Source: Tannerella forsythia
GTDB taxonomy: Bacteria; Bacteroidota; Bacteroidia; Bacteroidales; Tannerellaceae
Direction of reading: 5' to 3'
Assembly (NCBI RefSeq): GCF_003860135.1
Contig: NZ_RQYN01000006.1
Coordinates: forward strand, 16,727-80,726
Length of the DNA: 64,000 nucleotides
Shown: positions 25,950 to 35,581 of the stretch, one piece after another
Layout of the letters: each line of letters begins with the position of its first letter
How positions within the stretch are numbered: position 1 is the stretch's first letter
Notes under the pieces: model-generated
What the model was told of the DNA's origin: nothing
The model's database searches: none
What the model saw: only the letters and a program-made list of their open reading frames with translations
Translations under genes and position numbers: made by a program

Positions 25950-26527
25950 AAAGAGAGGGGACGACGGCTTTAGAACGGATTATTCTCGGTATTGATCCGG
26001 GCACGATCGTGATGGGGTATGGCGTACTTTCCATCAACGGACGAAAAGCATCTCTCGAAACGATGGGCGTGTTGAAATTGGACCGTTATGAAGATCACTA
26101 TGTACGTCTTCGCCGCATTTATGAACGTGTTATTTCGCTGATCGATCAATATCATCCTGATGAGATGGCAATTGAAGCGCCTTTCTTCGGCAAGAATATA
26201 CAAAGTATGTTGAAGCTGGGACGTGCACAGGGTGCTGCCATTGCCGCAGCGTTAAATCGTGATGTGCCGATATTCGAGTATGCGCCGCTGAAAATCAAGA
26301 TGGCCATCACCGGTAACGGACAAGCAGCGAAAGAACAGGTGGCCGGAATGTTACAGCATATCCTCCGTATTCCCGACGAGCACATGCTTCCGCAACTCGA
26401 CGCGACGGATGGGCTGGCCGCGGCTTATTGTCACTATTTACAAACCAACCGGCCCATGCCCGAAAAAGCATACACCGGTTGGAAAGATTTCATTGCTAAA
26501 AATCCCGGCAAAGTGCGGGGGAAATAA
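25946..26527 (+). CDS. ruvC: Holliday junction resolvase RuvC
   Basis: 193 residues. The RNase H-like catalytic acids are D17 in ILGIDPGT, E77 in [11 protein letters not shown] and the acidic pair in [15 protein letters not shown] near residue 150. [18 protein letters not shown] helix (here [15 protein letters not shown]) is also conserved. RuvC cuts Holliday junctions with RuvAB, which are not in the window. It starts inside the stop codon of the DUF4286 gene. The final stop is 40 bp from the convergent gdh gene. Confidence 0.95.
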   Translation: MKREGTTALERIILGIDPGTIVMGYGVLSINGRKASLETMGVLKLDRYEDHYVRLRRIYERVISLIDQYHPDEMAIEAPFFGKNIQSMLKLGRAQGAAIAAALNRDVPIFEYAPLKIKMAITGNGQAAKEQVAGMLQHILRIPDEHMLPQLDATDGLAAAYCHYLQTNRPMPEKAYTGWKDFIAKNPGKVRGK

Positions 26528-26567
26528 GCGGCTGCTTCCTTTCCTCCGCAATCACCGGATGTGAATG

Positions 26568-27902
26568 TTATACTACGCCTTGTGCCATCATCGCGCGGGC
26601 TACTTTCATAAACCCTGCAATGTTCGCCCCTTTCACATAGTTGATATATTTGCCTTCGCGACCGTGGAGCACGCACTGTTCGTGGATGCTGCTCATGATC
26701 TGATGCAGTTTCTCGTCTACTTCCGATGCCGGCCAAGAGATATGCATGGCATTCTGCGTCATTTCCAGTCCCGATGTAGCCACACCGCCTGCATTCACCG
26801 CTTTACCCGGAGCAAACAGACGGTTGTTATGTACAAACAAGTCGACTGCTTCGGCCGTACAACCCATGTTCGAGATCTCGGCCACGCAAAGCGTATCGTT
26901 GTCGATCAATGCACGCGCGTCTTCAGCCCCTAATTCGTTCTGTGTAGCACACGGCAATGCGATATCAACCTTTTGTTCCCACGGACGTTTGCCTGCGAAG
27001 AACGTCGCTTCCTTAAATTCGTCGGCATAAGGAGCAACGATGTCATTTCCGGAAGCACGTAACTCAAGCATATAATCGATTTTTTTGCCGGAGATCCCTG
27101 TCGGATCGTAAATGTAACCGTCAGGACCGGAGATCGTCACAACTTTTGCACCCAGTTCGGTTGCTTTGGTGGCAGCACCCCAAGCTACGTTTCCGAAGCC
27201 GGAAATCGCAACTGTCTTGCCTTGAATATCGTGTCCGTGCTCACGCAACATTTGATGTACGAAATAAAGTCCGCCGAAACCGGTTGCTTCGGGACGTAGG
27301 ATCGATCCTCCGAATTCCATGCCTTTTCCGGTCATCGTTCCCGTATTTTCACGAGCTAATTTTTTGTACATACCATAGAGGTAGCCTACTTCACGTGCTC
27401 CTACACCGATATCACCCGCCGGAACATCCGTGTCCGGACCGATATTGCGCCAGAGCTCCAGCATGAACGACTGACAGAAGCGCATTACTTCGGCATCGCT
27501 ACGTCCGCGGAATGCAAAATCTGCTCCTCCCTTTCCGCCTCCCATGGGCAGTGTGGTCAAAGCATTTTTGAAAGTCTGCTCGAAGCCAAGGAATTTCAGG
27601 ATCGAGAGGTTTACCGACGGATGAAAACGCAGTCCGCCTTTATACGGGCCAATCGCATTATTAAATTGTACGCGGTAACCGAGGTTGACATGTACTTCGC
27701 CCTGATCGTCGACCCAGGGCACACGGAATGTAAAAATACGGTCGGGTTCTACTAACCGTTCGATGATTTTTGCTTTTTCAAATTCCGGATGTTGGTTGTA
27801 AACATCTTCAATCGAAATAAGCACTTCTTTGACAGCCTGCAAGTATTCCTTCTCTCCGGGATGCTTGGCTTCCAATGATAATAAGATTTCTTCGGTCTTC
27901 AT
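26568..27902 (-). CDS. gdhA: Glutamate dehydrogenase, hexameric
   Basis: 444 residues, the usual length of the bacterial hexameric enzyme. It interconverts 2-oxoglutarate plus ammonia and glutamate. Motifs include GGLRFHPSVNLSILKFLGFEQTFKNALTTLPMGGGKGGADF with the catalytic lysine, the PAGDIGVGAREVGYLYGMYKK region and the nucleotide-binding AISGFGNVAWGAA. Cofactor preference is not certain from sequence alone. A -7 box (TACATTTG, minus strand) occurs at 27926-27933. In peptide-fermenting Bacteroidales, glutamate oxidation supplies 2-oxoglutarate and then succinyl-CoA for the butyrate operon in this window; this metabolic link is inference. Confidence 0.95.
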   Translation of the reverse strand: MKTEEILLSLEAKHPGEKEYLQAVKEVLISIEDVYNQHPEFEKAKIIERLVEPDRIFTFRVPWVDDQGEVHVNLGYRVQFNNAIGPYKGGLRFHPSVNLSILKFLGFEQTFKNALTTLPMGGGKGGADFAFRGRSDAEVMRFCQSFMLELWRNIGPDTDVPAGDIGVGAREVGYLYGMYKKLARENTGTMTGKGMEFGGSILRPEATGFGGLYFVHQMLREHGHDIQGKTVAISGFGNVAWGAATKATELGAKVVTISGPDGYIYDPTGISGKKIDYMLELRASGNDIVAPYADEFKEATFFAGKRPWEQKVDIALPCATQNELGAEDARALIDNDTLCVAEISNMGCTAEAVDLFVHNNRLFAPGKAVNAGGVATSGLEMTQNAMHISWPASEVDEKLHQIMSSIHEQCVLHGREGKYINYVKGANIAGFMKVARAMMAQGVV

Positions 27903-27925
27903 GTTTTTTTATTTTTAAAAGTCCA

Positions 27926-27974
27926 CAAATGTAAGGAGTTTTTACGGTATACCAAATATTTTTCTTTAATTTTG
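27926..27974. promoter_or_regulatory. Divergent -7 boxes for gdhA and the receiver/PPDK gene
   Basis: Minus-strand TACATTTG at 27926-27933 precedes gdhA. Plus-strand TAATTTTG at 27967-27974 precedes the gene at 28012 by 37 bp. Confidence 0.55.
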
Positions 27975-28011
27975 GCGGGCTGTCCCGCAACAGGTCGGGA
28001 AACCCAATTGT

Positions 28012-30987
28012 ATGAGTAAAATAAAGGACTTTCAAAAAGTTGCATTCAAAGATGTTTCGTTTGCAAACCTGATGAATAAGCGTATATATAATGTATTGCT
28101 GATTGCAACGGAATACGATACGTTTATGCTCGAAGATGACGGGCGAGTAGACGAGCAGATTTTTAATGAATACATGTCGCTGAGCCTGCGTTATCCGCCG
28201 CGATTTACACAAGTTTCGACCGAAGAAGAGGCTTTGCGGGAGCTGGCCAATCGGACATTCGAACTGATCATTTTCATGCCGAATATGATGGAGGCCGATA
28301 TCTTCGGAGCGCCGAAAGAAATTAAGCAACAGTTTCCATCCATCCCGATTGTGGTCTTAACGCCTTTCTCGAAAGAAGTAACAAGGCGTGTGGCGAATGA
28401 AGACTTAAGCGTCATCGATTACGTCTTTAGCTGGCTGGGCAATTCGGATCTGCTTTTGGCCATCATCAAACTGATTGAAGACAATATGAACGCGCCGGAC
28501 GATACTGCCAGTGTGGGGGTACAGATCATTCTGCTGGTCGAGGACTCGATACGCTTCTATTCTTCGGCGCTGCCGCATCTTTACAAATTCGTGCTGGAAC
28601 AAAGTCAGGAATTTGCCAAGGAGGCACTCAATGACCATCAGCGGACGCTCCGGATGCGTGGGCGGCCGAAAATCAAGCTGGCACGCACATACGAAGAAGC
28701 AGTACATATTTATGACCAGTATCGCGAACATATTCTCGGTATCGTCTCCGACATGAGCTTTAACCGTGAAGGAAAAAAAGATGCGCTGGCAGGGTACCGT
28801 TTCGGGCAATATGTGCGCGAAACAGGGCCGGTAACGCCGATTATCATGGAATCGTCCGAATCGAGCAATCGCGAATACGCCCGGAAGCTGGGGGCTTCAT
28901 TTATCGATAAGAACTCCAAGAGCTATCCGCAGGATTTGCGTGAAAAGATTACGAGACGCTTCGGCTTTGGCGATTTTGTCATTCTGGAACCTGAAACGAA
29001 AGAGGAGATCATGCGTATCAAAGACCTGAAAGGATTACAGCATCAGATCTTTAATATTCCGGAACATTCGCTCCGGTATCATCTTTCGCGCAATCATTTT
29101 TCTCGTTTCTTCTATTCGCGCGCGATGTTCCCACCGGCTGAACTGCTGAAACATATTGATGTGAACATGTGCACGGACTTGAACGACGCCCGTCAACTTA
29201 TTTTCGATGTCATCGTGCAGTATCGGCAGATGAAGAACTCCGGTGTCGTGGCTGTTTATCAAAAAGAACGGTTTGACGAGTACAGCAACTTTGCGCGCAT
29301 CGGTGAAGGATCACTGGGAGGTAAAGGGCGCGGACTGGCTTTTATTGGCGCGATGATCAAACGCTATCCGATGTTGGATCAAGAAAATTTTCCGGTCAAC
29401 ATCCCTAAAACGGTCGTACTCTGCACCGATATTTTCGATGAGTTTATGGAGACCAACCGTCTATATCCGCTGGCATTAAGTGATATCAGCAACGAGGAAA
29501 TCCTCAGCCGTTTCTTGGAAGCGGAACTTCCGCAGCGATTGGTAGACGATCTGATGGCTTTTTTCGAAGTGGTGAAGCGTCCGATTGCGGTGCGCTCGTC
29601 AAGTCTGCTCGAAGATGCCCATTACCAGCCGTTCGCCGGTGTCTATTCGACGTATATGGTGCCTAATATGGACGATAAGAACGAGATGCTTCGGGCGGTG
29701 AGCGATGCGGTCAAAGGAGTTTATGCGTCTGTGTTTTATCGTGACAGTAAGGCTTATATGACAGCCACCAGCAACCTGATCGATCAGGAAAAAATGGCCG
29801 TCGTGCTTCAGGAAGTCGTTGGCGTACGGTTTAACGACCGTCTCTATCCGTTGATTAGCGGAGTGGCACGCTCGCTGAACTTTTACCCCATCGGCAAGGA
29901 GAAGGCCGAAGACGGTATTGCCAACATTGCTTTGGGATTGGGCAAATACATCGTCGACGGTGGCGTTACGTTGCGCTTTTCGCCTCGTCATCCTCGCAAT
30001 ATCTTGCAGATGAGCACGACCGAATTTGCCTTGAAGGAGACGCAGACGCGTTTTCTGGCATTGGATATGAAGAATATGCCAACCCGTTTTTCGGTCGACG
30101 ACTCGTTTAATTTGATGCGTCTGGGAGTTAAAGATGCCGATGAGGACGGGGCATTGAGGTTTATCACCTCGACTTACGAGCCTCATGATCATATTATCCG
30201 TGATGGCTATTACCCCGGCGGACGGAAAATCCTGTCGTTTGCGAATATTCTGCAACATGACATGTTCCCGCTGGCTAAAACGCTTGATACCCTGCTCCAG
30301 ATTGGTCAGAAAGAAATGGGACGTCCGGTCGAGATTGAATTCGCAGTCAATATTCATCCGCAGAAACGTGATCGTGCGTCGTTTTATCTGCTGCAAATCC
30401 GCCCGATTGTCGATCAAAAAGAAATGATTGACGAAGACCTGAAGCGCGTAGCACCCGAAGATACGATTCTCTGGTCATCCAACTCACTGGGACACGGTAT
30501 CTCGAACGATGTGCAAGATGTGTTATATGTCAAGACGGCATCATTCGATTCGGCCCGGACACAAACGATTGCAGCACAAATCGAGGCGATCAATCGCGAA
30601 TTCTCCGAGAGAGGATGCTATTATGTCTTGGTCGGTCCCGGTCGGTGGGGTAGTCATGACCCGTGGCTCGGTATTCCGGTGAAATGGCCTCATATCAGTC
30701 ATGCGCGGGTGATCGTAGAGTGCAGTTTGGATCATTACCGGATTGATCCGAGTCAGGGAACACATTTCTTTCAGAATCTGACATCGTGCGGCGCAGGCTA
30801 TTTTACGATTCATCCCTCGTTTGGCGGAGGGACGTTCGACGAAGCGTTTCTGAATGCGCAACCGGCTGTACGCGAGACAGAGTATCTGCGGCTTGTACAT
30901 TTCGAGCATCCGATAACGATCAAAATAGACGGTCGCCAAGGGCTGGGCGTCGTGATGAAACCGACTTGCACGGAGGAAGGAGCTTAA
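28012..30987 (+). CDS. Two receiver-like domains fused to a PPDK/PEP-synthase ATP-binding domain
   Basis: 991 residues, cytoplasmic. Residues ~24-155 form a receiver-like domain lacking the phospho-acceptor Asp (FELIIFMPNM). Residues ~170-330 form a second receiver with an intact set: D178 in LLVEDS, D247 in GIVSDMSF, S281 and K300. Residues ~430-800 match the PEP/pyruvate-binding (PPDK N-terminal) domain: EGSLGGKGRGLAFIGAM, VKRPIAVRSSSLLEDAHYQPFAGVYST and ALGLGKYIVDGG. The C-terminal ~170 residues (VLVGPGRWGSHDPWLGIPVKW) are not the swivelling His domain or the PEP-binding barrel of true PEP synthase, so the protein cannot run that full reaction. A phosphorylation-controlled nucleotidyl or phosphoryl transfer role is possible, but the substrate is unknown. 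Confidence 0.85.
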   Translation: MSKIKDFQKVAFKDVSFANLMNKRIYNVLLIATEYDTFMLEDDGRVDEQIFNEYMSLSLRYPPRFTQVSTEEEALRELANRTFELIIFMPNMMEADIFGAPKEIKQQFPSIPIVVLTPFSKEVTRRVANEDLSVIDYVFSWLGNSDLLLAIIKLIEDNMNAPDDTASVGVQIILLVEDSIRFYSSALPHLYKFVLEQSQEFAKEALNDHQRTLRMRGRPKIKLARTYEEAVHIYDQYREHILGIVSDMSFNREGKKDALAGYRFGQYVRETGPVTPIIMESSESSNREYARKLGASFIDKNSKSYPQDLREKITRRFGFGDFVILEPETKEEIMRIKDLKGLQHQIFNIPEHSLRYHLSRNHFSRFFYSRAMFPPAELLKHIDVNMCTDLNDARQLIFDVIVQYRQMKNSGVVAVYQKERFDEYSNFARIGEGSLGGKGRGLAFIGAMIKRYPMLDQENFPVNIPKTVVLCTDIFDEFMETNRLYPLALSDISNEEILSRFLEAELPQRLVDDLMAFFEVVKRPIAVRSSSLLEDAHYQPFAGVYSTYMVPNMDDKNEMLRAVSDAVKGVYASVFYRDSKAYMTATSNLIDQEKMAVVLQEVVGVRFNDRLYPLISGVARSLNFYPIGKEKAEDGIANIALGLGKYIVDGGVTLRFSPRHPRNILQMSTTEFALKETQTRFLALDMKNMPTRFSVDDSFNLMRLGVKDADEDGALRFITSTYEPHDHIIRDGYYPGGRKILSFANILQHDMFPLAKTLDTLLQIGQKEMGRPVEIEFAVNIHPQKRDRASFYLLQIRPIVDQKEMIDEDLKRVAPEDTILWSSNSLGHGISNDVQDVLYVKTASFDSARTQTIAAQIEAINREFSERGCYYVLVGPGRWGSHDPWLGIPVKWPHISHARVIVECSLDHYRIDPSQGTHFFQNLTSCGAGYFTIHPSFGGGTFDEAFLNAQPAVRETEYLRLVHFEHPITIKIDGRQGLGVVMKPTCTEEGA

Positions 30988-30994
30988 AAGCATC

Positions 30995-31047
30995 ATGGAG
31001 TGAATCTTCCTGCCGTCTCAGTCAGGGGGCGAGAAGACTCACTCCAT
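30995..31047 (+). terminator. Terminator overlapping the sulfatase stop
   Basis: ATGGAGTGA (30995-31003) pairs with TCACTCCAT (31039-31047), extended by TTC/GAA, followed by TTT. The right arm is also the last codons and stop of the convergent sulfatase gene. Confidence 0.6.
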
Positions 31048-32538
31048 TTTAAACTTCTTTATTTCCGGCTCACGATGTGCTTCATTCATTTTCTGGTAAA
31101 GCACTTTGACAATGCGCGAATTTTTGTCGGCGATATTGTTTTGTTCGCACGGGTCTTTGCTTAAATCGTAAACTTCCATGCCGCGGTTTCCCTTCTTGAT
31201 GTCACCGATGTACCCTTTCCATTTTCCCATCCGAATAGCTTTGCACCCTTCGTTTTCAGGGAACTCCCAATACAGGTAATCGTGCTTTTTCTGCTTCTTA
31301 CCTAATAAAGCAGGCAGAAAACTTATACCGTCTGTTTCAGAGAGCTTTTCACCTGCTATCTCGGCTAACGTAGGCATCACATCCCAAAAGGCGGAAATAT
31401 GATCGGAGATTGTCCCGGCTTTGATTTTTCCTTGCCACATCGCAATCATCGGCACACGGATACCGCCTTCTCTCAATGACGTTTTCCCCCATCCCTGTTC
31501 GCTTTTAAACGGATGTGCGCTGTCGAACCAAGGCGAATCGGTTCCTCCGTTGAAGGATGGGCCGTTATCGCTGGTAAATATGATGAGCGTGTTTTCATAA
31601 ATTTCTTGTCGTTTCAGTTCGGTAATTAATTCGCCGATTTGCTCGTCGAGATAACTGATCATTGCGGCATACGTAGCTCTCGGATAACGCGCCGGAAAGT
31701 AACCGGACTTGCCTGAATAAGGTTCTTCGTCTCCGATTTTTTTTACATAGTAATCAATCCATTTGCGGGGTGCTTGCAGCGGTACGTGAGGTATAGGAGT
31801 TGTCCACATCAAGAAAAACGGCTGCTTTTTATTTTCGTCTATGAAAGAGCATATTTCCTTCCACATTAAATCGGGAGCATATTCTTGTTGGGTATATTTA
31901 TCGTAATTGGATTCGAGCATCGGATCGGTTCCTTCATCGAGCAGCGTATGAGGCGATAAGAGTTTATTCTGTAGATATTCGCGAAGCTCGTTTCGATAAA
32001 GGAACGGAGGGTAATATGTATGCGCCTGACGTTGACAATTATACCCATAGAAAAAATCAAATCCCATTTTATTGGGCGTACCTTCGGATCCGGGATATCC
32101 CAAGCCCCATTTGCCGACCATAGCTGTCATGTATCCCGCTTTTTTCAGCAGCTTGGGGAGGGTAACAGTCCCTGTCGGTAGCGGACGCTGGCCTTCGAGC
32201 GTAGAGTCGGCGAGCATCGCCTCGTGACTCCAGACGTCGCCTCGTTCACCCATTTCATCGTTTCCTCTGATGTAGGCGTGTCCGCTGTGTTTTCCTGTCA
32301 GGAGTACGCATCGCGAAGGAGCCGAAACCGGTGAGCCGGAGTAATGTTGCGTAAAACGAAGGCCGTCGCGTGCCAATTGGTCGATATGAGGTGTTTCAAT
32401 TTTTGTTTGTCCATAGCAACCTAAATCGCCATATCCCAGATCATCGGCGAGGATATAGATGATGTTCGGCTTTTGTTGAGCCTGAAGAGCACCGCAAGCG
32501 GCGAAGCTCATTGTCCATATTTTCAGTTTTGTTTGCAT
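31039..32538 (-). CDS. Ser-type sulfatase (arylsulfatase family)
   Basis: 499 residues from the ATG at 32538, where a signal peptide MQTKLKIWTMSFAACGALQAQQ begins; an in-frame upstream extension is not signal-like. The formylglycine motif is S72-A-P-S-R76 (VSAPSRCVLLTGKHSGH), so the nucleophile would come from serine through an anaerobic radical-SAM maturase (anSME), not found in this window. Metal ligands lie in NIIYILADDLGYGDLGCYG and FTSDNGPSFNGG. It removes sulfate from sulfated glycans such as mucin or glycosaminoglycans in the periplasm; the exact linkage is unknown. A 42-bp palindromic array sits directly upstream of its start. Confidence 0.92.
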   Translation of the reverse strand: MQTKLKIWTMSFAACGALQAQQKPNIIYILADDLGYGDLGCYGQTKIETPHIDQLARDGLRFTQHYSGSPVSAPSRCVLLTGKHSGHAYIRGNDEMGERGDVWSHEAMLADSTLEGQRPLPTGTVTLPKLLKKAGYMTAMVGKWGLGYPGSEGTPNKMGFDFFYGYNCQRQAHTYYPPFLYRNELREYLQNKLLSPHTLLDEGTDPMLESNYDKYTQQEYAPDLMWKEICSFIDENKKQPFFLMWTTPIPHVPLQAPRKWIDYYVKKIGDEEPYSGKSGYFPARYPRATYAAMISYLDEQIGELITELKRQEIYENTLIIFTSDNGPSFNGGTDSPWFDSAHPFKSEQGWGKTSLREGGIRVPMIAMWQGKIKAGTISDHISAFWDVMPTLAEIAGEKLSETDGISFLPALLGKKQKKHDYLYWEFPENEGCKAIRMGKWKGYIGDIKKGNRGMEVYDLSKDPCEQNNIADKNSRIVKVLYQKMNEAHREPEIKKFKME

Positions 32539-32607
32539 GTGAAATAAATTTGTATTCAAATATCGCGGATTTTCTTGAATTTGCTCCGGAAACCGAGTCT
32601 CCGGCAT

Positions 32608-32812
32608 TCAAAACAGCATATTTTACCCGTTGTTGTACAACAATGACCTTAAAACAGCAGTTTTGCCCCCGTTGTTGCACAACAACGACCCTTAAACAGC
32701 AGTTTTTGCCCTGTTGTTGTACAACAATGACCCTTAAACAGCAGTTTTTGCCCCGTTGTTGTACAACAACGCCCCTTAAACAGCAGTTTTAACCCTGTTG
32801 TTGTACAACAAC
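32608..32812. repeat. Tandem array, exact 42-bp period, alternating palindromes every 21 bp
   Basis: Five copies of the palindrome GTTGTTGTACAACAAC (slightly varied) start at 32629, 32671, 32713, 32755 and 32797, exactly 42 bp apart. Between them lies a second dyad, AAAC-AGCA-GTTT, centred 21 bp from each neighbour (for example 32636.5, 32657.5, 32678.5, 32699.5). A partial unit (AAAACAGCATATTTT) opens the array. Whole units are conserved, so there are no CRISPR-like unique spacers. The array lies between the sulfatase start and the SusD remnant. Confidence 0.9.
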
Positions 32813-32966
32813 GGCACTTTTTACCGCCCTCTCGGTTGTGTGGTCTCTCGTTCCGTAACTCGTAAATTCCGTATCCGAGAGACTGAAATATAATCGAGCG
32901 GCAAAGAAATAAGAATAAAAAAATGAGACTGTCGCAAAGACAGCCTCACCTTCTTGCAATGACCGA
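32813..32966. other. Spacer downstream of the SusD remnant
   Basis: Contains a short inverted repeat GAGACTGTC...GACAGCCTC (about 32926-32947) after which, on the minus strand, T-rich sequence follows: a probable terminator of the SusD remnant. Nothing else is seen. Confidence 0.45.
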
Positions 32967-33488
32967 CTACTCCCAGCCGGGATTATTAGGCGCTAACGCG
33001 GGATTTAACACGATCTCATCGGTAGGCACTTGATATAAGTAATATTTGTCTAACCATCCTTTACCTTCTTTCAGCGGGTCTGCCCAAAGATAGATATACC
33101 CTTCCGTCTTCGATTTGGTAGGCAGATGGGTGTTTTCGTCCCAGAGCGACTCTTTCACCCGTGATTGCTCGATCCACATCCCCAATTGTTGTTTGTTGAC
33201 GAACCAAGGCGCGACTTTCCAGCGACGAATATCGTCGAATCCGAATCCTTCGCCCATCAGCTCAATGATTCGTTCTCTTCGTATCTCCCAAAGAACCGGA
33301 TTCACGTTCGGATCTCTTTTGGGGTCGAAGTTCGCATCAATCTCGGCGACGTTCATACCGGCCACACCGGCTCTTTTGCGAAGCTTGTTGATCGTCTTGT
33401 CCGCAATCGCCTGATCAAACTGCCCTTGTTCCCATTTGCATTCGGCATAATTCAAGAGTACTTCTTCTATTGTATCTTTCTCTTTCAT
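32967..33488 (-). pseudogene. C-terminal remnant of a SusD/RagB lipoprotein gene
   Basis: 173 residues (MKEKDTIEEVLLNYAECKWEQGQFDQAI..INKLRKRAGV..) match the C-terminal part of SusD/RagB proteins: LLNYAEC, INKLRKRAG, ERIIELMGEGFGFDDIRRWK and the final NPALAPNNPGWE. Full proteins have ~500-600 residues with a lipoprotein signal and four TPR units; here about two thirds, including the signal peptide, is missing and not found upstream. No SusC partner is adjacent. A minus-strand box TACATTTG at 33519-33526 lies before the first ATG, so the remnant could still be transcribed. It is read as a decayed second SusD gene of this glycan locus. Confidence 0.82.
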
Positions 33489-33853
33489 GGCTCCTAGAAA
33501 CGGTCAGAGAAACAATGCCAAATGTATCGACACAAAGACTTGTTAAACGAACCTGATCCATTGCAAATAAGATGCAATATTAGTTATTTTAAACGAGTGT
33601 TACAAATAGAGAGACTGATCATCTCTGATTTTACTTCAAGGAGTTTGCCATTCGTCCTGAGGTTTCTGATTCGTAAAAATAGAAGAAAAACAGGAGCGCA
33701 TCGGGCATCGCCATGAATGATTAACAGCTAACCTCGATCATGTTTAAGTGTTTTTTACTCTCTGCAACGCTTCACACAAATAGCAATTGTTAGGTCTTCT
33801 ACTACTTCCTCAAAACAGATCGTTCACAATCACTCCCCGTCACGAAAAAAGAA
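33489..33853. other. Gene-free spacer between SusD remnant and intact SusD gene
   Basis: No remaining SusD N-terminal coding sequence, repeat array or RNA gene could be recognised. A TACATTTG box (minus, 33519-33526) is the only regulatory candidate. Confidence 0.4.
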
Positions 33854-33886
33854 AAGAGAGCCGCCTCGTTTTGGGGCCGCTCTCTT
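33854..33886 (-). terminator. Terminator of the susD-like gene
   Basis: AAGAGAGC (33854-33861) pairs with GCTCTCTT (33879-33886), followed on the minus strand by TTCTTTTTT. It is 25 bp after the SusD stop. Confidence 0.75.
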
Positions 33887-33910
33887 ATTTCCGACACTTC
33901 CAAAAAGCTT

Positions 33911-35563
33911 TTAGAAGTTTCCTGCAGGGGTATCCCACCAAAGACGCGTAGCGATATTGTCTTTGCCGCCACGTGCTTCGAGGATTTTTACACCCGAGTC
34001 ATATCCCGGTCTGTTAAAGCTTTTCTCGCTCTGGCAGAACGGCAGACGACGGATACCGAGTGTTGTCAGCTCAGGGAACGCGCTTTTGTTCGCAATGATC
34101 GGGAAGAGCTTCGGATAGCCTGTACGACGATATTCGCTCCATGCGTTCAATCCTTCAGGGAATCCGGCGATCCACTTCTGCGTGATAATCTGTTGCAGCT
34201 TCTGTTCGTTGGTTCCGTTGGCCATAAATTTCACGGGAACGTCGTTCATTCCTTTAATGTTCAAGGCTGGGTTATGCGGATCTACGTAGTCGGCAGCCAG
34301 TGTGGTGCCTTCAACGTAGGTTTCATAATCGGCCGAAACCTTATAGTCTTCGAACGAAACACGGATTCCTTCCTTGTAGAAGTTTTCGGCCGTTCCCTTC
34401 ATGGCCCATCCGCGCAGTGCGCCTTCGGCACGAAGGAAATACGACTCGGCACGCTTCATAATCGGTAGCGGATAGTCGGTCGACATCGGGTTGGTTCCGT
34501 CTGTGCTAACCATCGGGATCGAGTACATCTTATATTCACCGGCCGACGGAACTTCGAAACCGTTGCGAACGCCGTAGATCTTGCCGATCGAGTTCGTTTC
34601 CTTGCCGTCCTTGTCTTTGATATCTCCCTTATTCATCCATCCTACGGGCAAGGCCATTTTAACCAGACGAGGGTCATTGTAGCCCTTCAAGATCGACTCG
34701 AACGAAGCGCCAATGCTACAGTCGTTATAATCGCGGCAGATTACCATCAGCGGGTTACGTGTATTCTCGTCTTTTACTTCGATATTGACTTTCTCCAACA
34801 CACCATAGGGGTTAGCTACGGCTGCTTCGGCTTCTTTCTTTGCCAGATCGGGCGCAACTTTTACGACGCGCATAGCCAGACGCAGACGCAACGTATTGGC
34901 AAACTGCAACCAGGTAGTGTGGCTCTTGCCGCACATCAGGTCGAAGTTCAAACGGGCAGCCACATCGCCATTTTTCTGAACAAATGCGGTCAAGCGTTGT
35001 GTCGCATCGGCCAGATCTTCGAAAAACGATTTGTAGATAGCCTCTTCCGAATCGTATTCGATAAAGATTCCTCCTTTTACGGCTTTCGAATATGGCATTG
35101 GGCCATACGTGTCGACGGCTTTCGACATACCGGCCACTTTCAGGATCTTGGCGATGGCTACGTAATCATCGGCCGTCTGTGTTTCCAGCAAATTCACACA
35201 CGGTTTCATCACGTGCAGGAAATAATCTCTGAATCCCTGATTGTTCCAGCCTTCCACCATAACGTACTGGCTGTTGTTATTATTCGCAGCGAACGGAGTC
35301 GGGATAGCCAGATAGCCGGAATACAAGTCGGCATTGAGGTTTTGGATCAGCTGATATTCCCAGTTTCCGTTTGTTTGATTGTAATAGATGGAACGCTGCG
35401 CTTCCTGCATGAAGGAGCCGACTTGCTGAGCCTGCGAAGAGGTCAGTCCGGTCGGGTCTGTATTGAGTTCTTCAAAATTGTTGGTACATGCCGTTGTGCC
35501 GAGTACCATGATGGCGGCTGCCAGCAGACCGTTCTTCAGATTGAATTTATTGATTGTTTTCAT
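33911..35563 (-). CDS. SusD/RagB-like surface glycan-binding lipoprotein
   Basis: 550 residues. The lipoprotein signal (MKTINKFNLKNGLLAAAIMVLGTTACTNN) has its lipobox cysteine at about residue 26. It continues NFEELNTDPTGLTSSQ, typical of the SusD-like_2 branch. Later signatures are AIAKILKVAGMSKAVDTYGPMPYS, MKRAESYFLRAEGALRGW and IITQKWIAGFPEGLNAWSEYRRTGYP. The protein sits as a lid on the SusC transporter on the cell surface. It is 18 bp downstream of susC and is followed by a terminator. The substrate is unknown; sulfatases on both sides suggest a sulfated host glycan. Confidence 0.93.
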   Translation of the reverse strand: MKTINKFNLKNGLLAAAIMVLGTTACTNNFEELNTDPTGLTSSQAQQVGSFMQEAQRSIYYNQTNGNWEYQLIQNLNADLYSGYLAIPTPFAANNNNSQYVMVEGWNNQGFRDYFLHVMKPCVNLLETQTADDYVAIAKILKVAGMSKAVDTYGPMPYSKAVKGGIFIEYDSEEAIYKSFFEDLADATQRLTAFVQKNGDVAARLNFDLMCGKSHTTWLQFANTLRLRLAMRVVKVAPDLAKKEAEAAVANPYGVLEKVNIEVKDENTRNPLMVICRDYNDCSIGASFESILKGYNDPRLVKMALPVGWMNKGDIKDKDGKETNSIGKIYGVRNGFEVPSAGEYKMYSIPMVSTDGTNPMSTDYPLPIMKRAESYFLRAEGALRGWAMKGTAENFYKEGIRVSFEDYKVSADYETYVEGTTLAADYVDPHNPALNIKGMNDVPVKFMANGTNEQKLQQIITQKWIAGFPEGLNAWSEYRRTGYPKLFPIIANKSAFPELTTLGIRRLPFCQSEKSFNRPGYDSGVKILEARGGKDNIATRLWWDTPAGNF

Positions 35564-35581
35564 ATATACGATTGCTTTATG

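Noticed and set aside
32608..32812. CRISPR array
   Set aside because: The whole 42-bp unit is conserved with no unique spacers, and no cas genes are nearby.
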